A stretch of DNA of 64,000 bases from CAZCAC01 sp964496575 (GTDB lineage Bacteria; Planctomycetota; UBA1135; GCA-002686595). The stretch is from positions 1 through 64,000 of the forward strand of contig CAZCAC010000032.1 of the NCBI GenBank assembly GCA_964496575.1, written 5' to 3'. The notes under the pieces are model-generated. The model did no database searches. It had not been told where the DNA came from and saw only the letters and a list, made by a program, of their open reading frames with translations. Made by a program: the position numbers and the translations under genes. This document shows, one piece after another, positions 50,879 to 59,063 of this stretch. Each line of letters begins with the position of its first letter. The first letter of the stretch is position 1.

Positions 50879-52657
50879 ATGTTCCTGGCCACTCTTGCTC
50901 TCCTCGCCCTGTCCCTTCCCGGCCAGGAGGCCCCGACCGAGATGACGATCCGCACCGCCAAAGGCGAGGTCATCCAGGCCGTACTCAAGACCAAGAGCTT
51001 CAAGATCAAGACCGACTTCGGCTCCGCGGAGGTGGGTGCGCCCTTCGTCTCCGTGATCGAGTTCGGCGAGCCGGACGTGTTGATCACCAAGACCAAGGTC
51101 GAGCTGCGGGGCAAGCTCCAGCTCTCGAGCCTGAAGGTGGAGGTCGACGGGAAGAAGAAGACCCTGCGCAGGAAGGACCTCGTCTCGATGGTCGCCGGGG
51201 CCGCCCCGGGGACGGGCTTCGACGGGCGATGGTCGACGACCCTCGGGCCGATGACGCTCGAACAGCAGGGCGTGCGCGTCACCGGAACCTACGGCTGGGA
51301 GGATGGCGCGACGATCGAGGGGATGATCGAGGGAGACACGCTCGAGTTCGAGTGGCGGCGTTCGGGAGGAAACAAGGGAAAGGGATCACTGTCGTTGTGG
51401 GAGGGGGACCAGACCTTCACCGGCACGCTTCGCTACGGCGGGAACGAGGAGTTCTGCGGCGGCTATCGGCTGAACCCAGTGCGGGCGGCGACCACGCCGG
51501 GGCAGGTGACCGAGGGGCAGACCGAGAGCATGCTCAACTATTACCTGCACGTACCGAAGGGCTTCTCGCCGGAGAAGAAGTACAACGCGATCGCCTTCTT
51601 CCACGGCTCGAACATGTCGTCACGTGACTACGTGGAGACGATCGTGAGCACCTGGCCGAAGCTGGCCGAGGAGTACCTGGTGCTCGGATTCGACGGCGAG
51701 AGGCTGAGCTCGGCGAGCTCCGAGGGCAGCCGCGTCTACAACGCCACGTACATCAACTACAGCGGGCACGAGGTGGGGGAGCCCTGGCGCTACAACCAGA
51801 CACCGGGGCTCGCCGCAGCTTCCCTGCGTGAGATTGCCGAGTTCCTGCCGATCGAGCGCTGGTTCGTCGGTGGGCACTCCCAGGGCGGCTTCCTCACCTA
51901 CGCGATCGGGATGTTCTACCCGGACCTCGTGGCCGGGATCTTCCCCATGTCGTGCTCGCTTCTGGTGCAGTGCGAGCCGAGCTACTTCGATGACGCCGAC
52001 ACTCGAGCCGCTCAACGCCGCATGGCGATCGCCCACATCCACGGCGAGACCGACAACCTGGTCGAATTCACCAGCGGGATCTACTGCTCGGAGGCGTTCC
52101 AGGACGCCGACTTCCCGCGGCTCCGTCTCTTCACCGATCCGACGGCTGGTCACAGGTTCATGTTCCTGCCGGTCGAGGAGGCCGTGCGCTGGCTGGAGGT
52201 GATGAGCAGCGGGGACACCGAGCGGCTCGTCTCCCTGGCCGAGGAACGCCTGAAGGAGAAGGACACCCGCGATGCCGCTGCCGCTGCCCGCATCGCGCGC
52301 GAGCTGGGTGTGCAGGGCAAGCTGGCGGACCGGGTCGCGGCGGTCATGAAGAAGGTGGACGCTGCGGCCGAGAAGGAGGCGAAGACCCTGGAGACCGTCA
52401 TCGCCCGCAACGCCAACGGCCGCTGGGTGGATGCCTTCTGGGACTTCCGGCGCGACTTCGGGACCTCGGACCGCGCGGTCTCCGTGCTCGAGGCCTATGC
52501 CAAGCTCCGCGAGGAGCACCAGCCGGAGGCCGAGAGGCTCTTCAGGGAGGCGCGAAACGAGCAGAACGACTCGCGCCGCGAGAAAAAGCAGCGCGAGATC
52601 GTCGAGAAGTGGTACGCGTCCAGCTACTACAAGCTCGTCAGTCGCTGGCTCGATTGA
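50879..52657 (+). CDS. Exported alpha/beta hydrolase with N-terminal sandwich region
   Basis: 592 residues. The signal peptide is short (MFLATLALLALSLPG). Residues about 20-110 contain a small repeat-like domain (MTIRTAKGEVIQAVLKTKSF), and 112-195 a beta-rich region (GRWSTTLGPMTLEQQGVRVT). The hydrolase domain (about 215-430) has FFHGSN, the nucleophile elbow GGHSQGG (Ser334), an acid candidate in HGETDNLVEF and the His in TAGHRFMF. It resembles PHB-depolymerase or Fes-type esterases. A C-terminal charged helical tail of about 160 residues is added. A strong hairpin follows 13 bases after the stop. Confidence 0.8.
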   Translation: MFLATLALLALSLPGQEAPTEMTIRTAKGEVIQAVLKTKSFKIKTDFGSAEVGAPFVSVIEFGEPDVLITKTKVELRGKLQLSSLKVEVDGKKKTLRRKDLVSMVAGAAPGTGFDGRWSTTLGPMTLEQQGVRVTGTYGWEDGATIEGMIEGDTLEFEWRRSGGNKGKGSLSLWEGDQTFTGTLRYGGNEEFCGGYRLNPVRAATTPGQVTEGQTESMLNYYLHVPKGFSPEKKYNAIAFFHGSNMSSRDYVETIVSTWPKLAEEYLVLGFDGERLSSASSEGSRVYNATYINYSGHEVGEPWRYNQTPGLAAASLREIAEFLPIERWFVGGHSQGGFLTYAIGMFYPDLVAGIFPMSCSLLVQCEPSYFDDADTRAAQRRMAIAHIHGETDNLVEFTSGIYCSEAFQDADFPRLRLFTDPTAGHRFMFLPVEEAVRWLEVMSSGDTERLVSLAEERLKEKDTRDAAAAARIARELGVQGKLADRVAAVMKKVDAAAEKEAKTLETVIARNANGRWVDAFWDFRRDFGTSDRAVSVLEAYAKLREEHQPEAERLFREARNEQNDSRREKKQREIVEKWYASSYYKLVSRWLD

Positions 52658-52669
52658 GGAGGATCGGGG

Positions 52670-52698
52670 CAGGGCCGGCGGGTTCCCCGCAGGCCCTG
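52670..52698 (+). terminator. Strong hairpin after the hydrolase gene
   Basis: CAGGGCC-G-GCGGG (52670-52682) pairs with CCCGC-A-GGCCCTG (52686-52698): 12 base pairs with one G-A mismatch and a 3-base loop. No U-run follows. It probably acts as a terminator for the hydrolase gene. Confidence 0.6.
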
Positions 52699-52878
52699 TA
52701 TCCCTGCGGTCATTCTCGCCATCCCGACTGAATTCGTCGCGTCGGCTCTTGGTACGAGAGGAGAAACACGCATTCTCCAGGGGTGTTCTCCACCGCCCCG
52801 GGCGGTAGGGTCGCACTGGAGCCGCGAGCTCCCCCCGCCCTCCTCGAGGCCGCCCCGCCTCTCCTCCCACCTCCGCTC

Positions 52879-53649
52879 ATGGACCTCGCCATCCGGACCG
52901 ACTCACTGACGCGTACCTTCGGCAGCTTCTGCGCCGTCGACAGCGTCGATCTTCGCGTGAGGAAGGGGAGCTTCTACGGCTTCCTGGGGCCCAACGGAGC
53001 GGGCAAGTCGACGACGATCAAGATGCTGACGGGTTTGCTGGTACCGACGGAAGGGACCATCTCCGTCCTCGGTCAGAATCCCCGCGTCCACGAGCAGTCC
53101 CTGAAGATGAAGAGCCGGATCGGCGTCGTGCCCGAGGACCTGGCGCTCTTCGACAACCTGACCGGTCGAGAGTACCTGATCTTCGTCGGGCGCATGCACC
53201 TGATCGCCGAGGACACGTTGCGGAATCGGATCGACGAGCTGCTGGCGCTTCTGACCCTGGAGAACGACGAGAAGAAGCTCACGATCGAGTACTCCCACGG
53301 CATGAAGAAGAAGCTGGCTCTGGCGTCGGCGCTGCTGCCCGACCCGGATCTGCTCTTCCTGGACGAGCCCTTCGAGGGGGTCGACGCCGTCGCCTCGCGC
53401 ACGATTCGCGAGATCCTGACCGCCTTCGTGAAGCGCGGCTCGACCGTCTTCCTCACCTCCCACGTGCTCGAGATCGTCGAACGCGTGTGCGACCACGTGG
53501 GCATCATCGTCGCCGGAGAGCTCGTCGAGCAGACCTCTCTGGCGGAGCTGGGCAGCGGTGGATCGCTCGAAGAGCGCTTCCTCGAGGTCGTCGGCGCCGA
53601 TCTCGGGGAGCAGGCCCCGTTGAGCTGGCTGGAGGAGGGCGGTCCTTGA
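52879..53649 (+). CDS. ABC-2-type transporter ATPase
   Basis: 256 residues from the ATG at 52879; an open frame extends upstream but the family start (MDLAIRTDSLTRTFGSF) fits this ATG. Walker A GPNGAGKST, signature YSHGMKKKLALASAL, Walker B LLFLDEPFEGVD and H-loop TSH are intact. It is the type that drives ABC-2 exporters. The stop overlaps the TTG start of the permease gene (TTGA), so the two make one complex. Confidence 0.9.
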   Translation: MDLAIRTDSLTRTFGSFCAVDSVDLRVRKGSFYGFLGPNGAGKSTTIKMLTGLLVPTEGTISVLGQNPRVHEQSLKMKSRIGVVPEDLALFDNLTGREYLIFVGRMHLIAEDTLRNRIDELLALLTLENDEKKLTIEYSHGMKKKLALASALLPDPDLLFLDEPFEGVDAVASRTIREILTAFVKRGSTVFLTSHVLEIVERVCDHVGIIVAGELVEQTSLAELGSGGSLEERFLEVVGADLGEQAPLSWLEEGGP

Positions 53650-55487
53650 ACTGGATCCACCTGAAGGCCACGATCTGGCTGCGCTGGCGCATCCTCGTCA
53701 ATCGCGTCCGGCGCACCAGCAAGCTCAACAACGCCGTCCTCGGCCTCCTGATCGTCCTCGGTGTTTGCGCCTCGATGGGACTGTTCGCGCTGGCCCTGCT
53801 CATCGGTCTGGCGGAGCTGGACAGTGCAGATCCCATGCACCTCATGTTGATCTGGGTGGGCCTGGCGGTCGGCTTCCTGTTCTTCTGGATGATCGGCCTG
53901 CTGGCGGACCTGCAGCGGGCCGATGCCATGTCCTTCAAGAACCTGTTGCACCTGCCGGTCTCGCTGCGCTGGGTCTTCCTCTACAACTACCTGAGTTCCT
54001 TCGTGAGCGTCACCGCGGCGATCTTCCTGCCGGCGATGATCGGGTTGTGTCTCGCCATGGTGATCGTCCACGGCCCCTTGATGCTGTTCAGCTTTCCTCT
54101 GGTGCTGGGCTTCTTCGGGATGATCACGGCGCTCACCTACCAGTTGCGCGGCTGGTTGGCCCACCTGATGGAGAACAAGCGGCGCGGGCGGAACATCGTC
54201 GCGGTCATCACCGTGGTCTTCATCGTGCTGATCCAGACGCCGAACCTGATCAACCTCGGCCTTCACCGCTCGTCTCGGCACGAGGGGGAATCCGCCGTCG
54301 AGGAACAGGTGGAGAGCGAGTCGGGCTCGGAGATCGGCGTCGGGGGAACCTCGACTCCTGATCCGGCTGCGGTCATGAACGAGATCAAGGAGAGCAACGC
54401 GGCCATCCGCGAGCAGAAGACCAGGGATGAGGCCACCCTGGATCGCTACGTCTCGGCGGGCGCCATGATCATCCCGGTCGGCTGGTTGCCGTACGGTGTG
54501 CGCGCGGCCTCCGAGGGACGCTGGTTCCCGAGCGTGCTGTGCGCCCTGGGGATGCTGGGAATCGCCACGTGGAGCCTGCGCCGCTCCTTTCGCACGACGA
54601 TGGCTTCGGTCGTGGGCCTGGAGAGCGGGAGGGCCGGAGTCGCGATTCTCGGACCCAAGCCGGGGACCCGGGTCGTAAGGGCCGACGAACGCAAGACCCT
54701 TCTGGTGGAGCGCCGCCTGCCCTTCGTGAGCGAGAGAGTGGCCGGCATCGCCTTCGGCAGCCTGAGATCCCTGCTGCGAGCGCCCGAGGCGAAGATGCTG
54801 CTCCTCAGCCCGTTGATCCTCGTGGGCCTCTTCATCTTCATGCTCGCCACCAACCCGATGCTGGACAAGGCAGCGACCTACGGTCCCTTGATGAGCCTGG
54901 GCGTCGTCGCCATGGGGCTGCTCAGCATCGCCCAGCTGACGCAGAACCACTTCGGCCTCGATCGTGACGGGTTCCGGACCTACGTGCTCTCTCCCGTTCC
55001 ACGTCACCAGATCCTCGCCGGGAAGAACCTCGGCATGGCGCCGATCGGGCTGGGCATCGGCCTGACCGCGCTCATCGCCCTGGAGTTCTTCGTGGTCCTC
55101 GACCTCTCTCACTTCCTGGGGGCCTGCCTGCAGCTCATCTCCGCCTACTTGCTCCTGAGCCTGTACGGCAACGCGCTGTCGATCGACGCCCCCATGCGCC
55201 TCAAGGAACACGGGTTGAAAGCGGCCAACGCCAAGCTGCAGGTCGTCATCCTGCACATGATCTCGCTGGTCCTCATTCCGGTCATTCTCTCGCCGCTCCT
55301 GATTCCCTATGTCGTGGAGCTCGTCGTCGGCGGGGCAGCCTGGGCCAGGTTCGTACCCGTCTACCTTCTCCTTCACGTTGCGGAATTCCTCGTGGTCGCC
55401 TGGTTCTACCGCTGGATGATCCGGCGCCAGGGAGAACACTTTCAATCGCGCGAAGAGGCCATCCTCGAGGTGCTGACGCGAGATTGA
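53646..55487 (+). CDS. ABC-2-type transporter permease
   Basis: 613 residues from a TTG at 53646 with a strong Shine-Dalgarno (GGAGGAGGG) inside the ATPase gene. About 10-12 hydrophobic segments occur, in two halves split by a charged loop (about 205-265, rich in Glu and Ser). Examples are LGLLIVLGVCASMGLFALAL, FLFFWMIGLLADL, PLILVGLFIFMLA and LLSLYGNALSID. It resembles large ABC-2 exporters with unknown cargo. The gene ends before a convergent terminator hairpin. Confidence 0.82.
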   Translation: MNWIHLKATIWLRWRILVNRVRRTSKLNNAVLGLLIVLGVCASMGLFALALLIGLAELDSADPMHLMLIWVGLAVGFLFFWMIGLLADLQRADAMSFKNLLHLPVSLRWVFLYNYLSSFVSVTAAIFLPAMIGLCLAMVIVHGPLMLFSFPLVLGFFGMITALTYQLRGWLAHLMENKRRGRNIVAVITVVFIVLIQTPNLINLGLHRSSRHEGESAVEEQVESESGSEIGVGGTSTPDPAAVMNEIKESNAAIREQKTRDEATLDRYVSAGAMIIPVGWLPYGVRAASEGRWFPSVLCALGMLGIATWSLRRSFRTTMASVVGLESGRAGVAILGPKPGTRVVRADERKTLLVERRLPFVSERVAGIAFGSLRSLLRAPEAKMLLLSPLILVGLFIFMLATNPMLDKAATYGPLMSLGVVAMGLLSIAQLTQNHFGLDRDGFRTYVLSPVPRHQILAGKNLGMAPIGLGIGLTALIALEFFVVLDLSHFLGACLQLISAYLLLSLYGNALSIDAPMRLKEHGLKAANAKLQVVILHMISLVLIPVILSPLLIPYVVELVVGGAAWARFVPVYLLLHVAEFLVVAWFYRWMIRRQGEHFQSREEAILEVLTRD

Positions 55488-55533
55488 GCAGGGACCCGTC
55501 CACGGAACGGGCTCGGCCGCCTTCGACGAAAGA

Positions 55534-55570
55534 GCGACCGGCGTGACTCGCGAGGAGCCACGCCGGTCGC
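55534..55570. terminator. Bidirectional terminator hairpin
   Basis: GCGACCGGCGTG (55534-55545) and CACGCCGGTCGC (55559-55570) form a perfect 12-bp stem with a 13-base loop, in the 103-bp region between convergent genes. It can serve both the permease and chemoreceptor genes. Confidence 0.7.
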
Positions 55571-55590
55571 GCGTGTCGTCGCATCGAGGC

Positions 55591-56733
55591 TCAGACCTGG
55601 AACTCGCGGAGCAGCTCTCGGAGGCTCGCGGCCATCGAAGAGAGGCTCTCGGCGGACTGGAGCGTCTCTCCGGCACCGTTCGCGGCGCTGGTAGCGGCCT
55701 CGGTCATCCGGCCCATGTACTCCCCGATCTCGGCGCCGCCTCGCGCCGCCTCACCGATGCTGCGGCTGATCTCGCCGGTGGTGGCGGTCTGCTCCTCGAC
55801 CGCGGCGGCGATCGTCTGCTGGATGTCATCGACGCGGCCGATGATCTCGCTGATTCCGGCGATCCCCTGGATGGCGTCCACGGTGGTCTTCTGAATCGCT
55901 TCGATCCGCTGACTGATCTCCTCGGTGGCCTGCGCCGTCTGCTTGGCGAGCTCCTTCACCTCGTTGGCCACCACGGCGAAGCCCTTGCCCGCTTCCCCGG
56001 CGCGCGCCGCCTCGATGGTGGCGTTGAGGGCGAGGAGGTTGGTCTGCTGGGCGACGGAGGTGATCAGCTTGACCACCTGACCGATCTCGGTGCTGCTCCG
56101 GTCGAGCTCGTCCATCTTCGCCGAGGACTCGCTCGCCGCGATCACGGCGTTCCTGGCCACCTCGGCCGCGGTGCTCGCGTTCTTGGCGATCTCCTGGATG
56201 CTGGCGCTCATCTCCTCGGTCGCGGAGGAGACCGACTGGATGTTCTGGGCCACGGCGTCCTGGGCGCTCGAGACGCAGCTCGCGTGAGTGGAGCTCTCCT
56301 CCGCCGCGCCGCTCATCTGATTGCTCAGGTGGGACAGCTGCTCGGAGGAGGTGGACAGCGAGGAGCTGTTGTCCACGATCGCCCGCACCGTCGTGTCGAG
56401 CTTGTCGGCGAGACCGTTGGCCCCGTCCTTCAGCTCGTTGAACTCGCCGTTGAACTCCGAGGCGATCCGGAAGGAAAGGTCACCCGAGGCCAGGTGGCGG
56501 AGCGCTTCCGTGATCTCCCTGATCGGTGCCTCGTAGGCGTCCACCAGGGAGTTCACGCATTCGATCAGTTCGAGCTGTGCCCCCGAGTGATCCGCGGTGT
56601 CGATCCTCTGGTCGAGCCGACCCGCCCCGACGTTCCGCGTCAGGGTGTGAACGACCTCCAGGAGGCGGGCTTCGTCGCTCACCTCGGTGACGGCTTTCGA
56701 GCTCCGCTTCTTGCTTGCAGCGTCATCAGTCAT
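55591..56733 (-). CDS. Soluble methyl-accepting chemotaxis-type receptor
   Basis: 380 residues from the ATG at 56733, with an AGGAG Shine-Dalgarno. No TM segment is present. A HAMP-like region (about 70-125, VNSLVDAYEAPIREITEAL then LASGDLSFRI) precedes the long coiled-coil signalling domain. The hairpin tip is well conserved: VVKLITSVAQQTNLLALNAT, then IEAARAGEAGKGFAVVANEV. It should be cytoplasmic and needs a CheA/CheW pair encoded elsewhere. No ligand-binding domain is seen, so its input is unknown. A small stem (56755-56771) lies in the leader just before the Shine-Dalgarno. Confidence 0.88.
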   Translation of the reverse strand: MTDDAASKKRSSKAVTEVSDEARLLEVVHTLTRNVGAGRLDQRIDTADHSGAQLELIECVNSLVDAYEAPIREITEALRHLASGDLSFRIASEFNGEFNELKDGANGLADKLDTTVRAIVDNSSSLSTSSEQLSHLSNQMSGAAEESSTHASCVSSAQDAVAQNIQSVSSATEEMSASIQEIAKNASTAAEVARNAVIAASESSAKMDELDRSSTEIGQVVKLITSVAQQTNLLALNATIEAARAGEAGKGFAVVANEVKELAKQTAQATEEISQRIEAIQKTTVDAIQGIAGISEIIGRVDDIQQTIAAAVEEQTATTGEISRSIGEAARGGAEIGEYMGRMTEAATSAANGAGETLQSAESLSSMAASLRELLREFQV

Positions 56734-57045
56734 GGCTCTTCGATCTCCTCTCGGCTGGAGTGATGCTCCAGGCCCCGCTGACCCGCAACGGGGTAGGGAG
56801 TTTCGGAATGGGGACAGTCCTCGTAGCTGCTATCGGACTCCGGTCGCCCGGCCCTTTGGCGGATTCGGGGCGCGTGGGAGATAACCTCGGTTCGAAACAC
56901 CCCGATCGGAGCGGACCCGTTGAACGGCACCGGCCGCCGACGGGCGCGCCACCCTGCAGGGCCCGCTCCCGGGCGGCTTCGTGGTGCCAGCTACATCCGG
57001 TCTTGCCGATGCAGGGGCCTCACCAGCCCTCTTCTCCGATCGGGG
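56734..57045. other. Intergenic stretch of about 312 bp
   Basis: No gene is supported. It contains the leader and promoter of the chemoreceptor gene and the downstream part of the NodB-like gene. The stem CTGGAG-TGATG-CTCCAG (56755-56771) sits next to the receptor Shine-Dalgarno. I could not recognise a known riboswitch fold. Confidence 0.4.
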
Positions 57046-58824
57046 TCAGAAACAGAAGAGTACGCTCAGGCCATCGGAGAGGTTGAAGCCCGAGCCGCCC
57101 CCGGCGGGATCGCGATACCAGAGCTGGAACTGCCAGGTGTCGCCAGCCTCGATCTCCCCCGGCCCGCCATTCGCCGGCGGCGCATCGAAGTCGACCGGCC
57201 GGGTGAGCGTCCCGCCCGTGTCGAAGGTCAGCGGCGGCCCGAGCCGGAAGATCCCGCCCCCGACGCAGCGGAGCCCTTCGCCGAAGGGAATCGAGATCTG
57301 GTTCGGCCCGTAGAAGAAGAGGGCGAACTGCCCCGGTACGCCCCCCGCGACGGTGAGGGCGAAGTCCCCGGCGGCGAGTGAGGTCGAGCCGGCACTGGAG
57401 ATCGAGGCGCCCGCCCCGACCGAGTTGGGCAACCCCGCGCAGAAGTTCTCCGGCGCGGGACAGTCGGGATCCTGCTCGGTGACCAGCAGCGGCTCGACTC
57501 CGACGTCGACGCTGGTGGGGTCGTCGCCGTGGAGCGCCCCCGTCTCCAGACCGACGATGCGCACCGTCGGTCCGACCCAGCTGGAGAGGTCGACGTTCGA
57601 GCTGCCCGTGTCGCGCCAGCAGAGGACCGCATCGTCGGCACCCTCGGCGAGGTGGAACGCGTACACCCCCGGGGCGATGGTGAGATCGGCGACCCAGCGG
57701 AACCCGCCCAGCTCCTCGGCGACCGGGCGCAGCCAGGGGTACTCGCCCCAGTCGACGGCGAGGGAATCACAGGAGAAGGAGGAGACCCCGGCGTGCGCCG
57801 CTTCCCAGGCGAAGAACGCCTCGCCGGTCCCGCGGTGGCTGTCCCACTCCATCACCGGCGATCCGGTCGGTTCGACGCGATTCGCGAAGTGAAGCTCCAG
57901 CCAGGCGAGCACGTCGACCAGCGCGGGGCGGCTGACGGAACCGACGTCGAAGTCGTGCGCGTGCGAGCCCCACCCCCAGCACCAGACCTTCTCCGGCTGC
58001 CCGGTCCGGTCGGCGTGGCGCCAGTTGACGTAGAGCTGCAGGAACTGCCGCTTGATCGCCTCGGCGGTCATGTCCTGGTAGACCCCGTGGTGGATCTGCT
58101 CCTTCCCGATCACCGAGCCTTGCACGACCTGCACGAAACCGGCGCCGAGGTCCTCTCCCATGGCGTTCGTGGGGGAGGGGCGGAACGGGTGCCAGATGTG
58201 GTGCTCGTAGAAGCCGTAGTAGTCCTCCTCCGGCCCGGGCTCGCGGATCTCGAACCCGAACTCGCCCATCAGCGTGTGGTAGTCCGGCTCGTTCCCCGGG
58301 ACGTGCGCGCCGCGCACGCAGTTGATCAGCTCCAGCGCCTCCGGTGGAGAGCCGCCGTACGCGGTGGTGATCGCCAGGTCGACCCAGTCGACGTTGTCCT
58401 GCCAGGATCCCCGCTCCTGGTCGAGATCCGCTCCCAAGGGCAGGTCCGGCCAGTCGAGCGTGCCGGCGCGGTACTCGCGATGCTGGTGCGAGCCGATCTG
58501 CCCGCCGCTCTGGTAGAGGCGCTGCAGGACGGCCGCGCCGCTTCCGCCTGGCCCCTCTCCGACGAGCAGCTCCACGAACTGCCCCGCGCTGAGGTAGGAG
58601 ACCTTCACGCCCAGCGGCTCGGTCCGATCGAGCACCCAGCTGATGTTGTCCACCCGCTCCTGGTAGAGGGAGATCTTCGCCTGGTTGGAGATCCCGTTGG
58701 GGATCGGGTCGGTGTGCAGGTCGAAGACCAGGTGGATCGGGCCCTGGCTCTGGGCGGCGGCCGGGGCGACGAGGAACAGCCCGGCGCACAGGGCGCCGAG
58801 GCGGGCGGGGACGTGGTTCACCAT
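57046..58824 (-). CDS. Secreted NodB-like protein with the shared C-terminal module
   Basis: 592 residues from the ATG at 58824, with an AGGAG Shine-Dalgarno. The signal peptide ends APAAAQ. The N-terminal 350 residues look like a polysaccharide-deacetylase-type barrel: HLVFDLHTDPIPNG, QIGSHQHREYRAG (possible His pair) and HDFDVGSVSRPALVDVLAW. A beta-rich region follows. The last 130 residues belong to the module seen in the two genes at 31.3 and 33.0 kb: FCAGLPNSVGAGASI, FGEGLRCVGGGIFRLG, FQLWYRDPAGGGSG. The first cysteine block is degenerate (no CPCGN). It may hydrolyse or bind a glycan outside the cell. Confidence 0.75.
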   Translation of the reverse strand: MVNHVPARLGALCAGLFLVAPAAAQSQGPIHLVFDLHTDPIPNGISNQAKISLYQERVDNISWVLDRTEPLGVKVSYLSAGQFVELLVGEGPGGSGAAVLQRLYQSGGQIGSHQHREYRAGTLDWPDLPLGADLDQERGSWQDNVDWVDLAITTAYGGSPPEALELINCVRGAHVPGNEPDYHTLMGEFGFEIREPGPEEDYYGFYEHHIWHPFRPSPTNAMGEDLGAGFVQVVQGSVIGKEQIHHGVYQDMTAEAIKRQFLQLYVNWRHADRTGQPEKVWCWGWGSHAHDFDVGSVSRPALVDVLAWLELHFANRVEPTGSPVMEWDSHRGTGEAFFAWEAAHAGVSSFSCDSLAVDWGEYPWLRPVAEELGGFRWVADLTIAPGVYAFHLAEGADDAVLCWRDTGSSNVDLSSWVGPTVRIVGLETGALHGDDPTSVDVGVEPLLVTEQDPDCPAPENFCAGLPNSVGAGASISSAGSTSLAAGDFALTVAGGVPGQFALFFYGPNQISIPFGEGLRCVGGGIFRLGPPLTFDTGGTLTRPVDFDAPPANGGPGEIEAGDTWQFQLWYRDPAGGGSGFNLSDGLSVLFCF

Positions 58825-59063
58825 GATTCTCCTTCGGGGCGAGGTCGTGCCGAGTCGCACCCATTGGAACTGGAGAAGGGCCCTAGGGTTCCGTGAATCC
58901 CGGAGCAGCTTCTGGCCTGGTTTCGACGCCGTCTCCGGCACGGCAGTTGCTTCTTCCCGCCGCTTCCGACGCTCCCCTCGCCGGCGCTATACCGAGGGGC
59001 CCCGAAATCACCGCCCGAATCCAGCTTGCGCCCCCCGCGCAGGCACTGCCCCGGAACCAGGTT

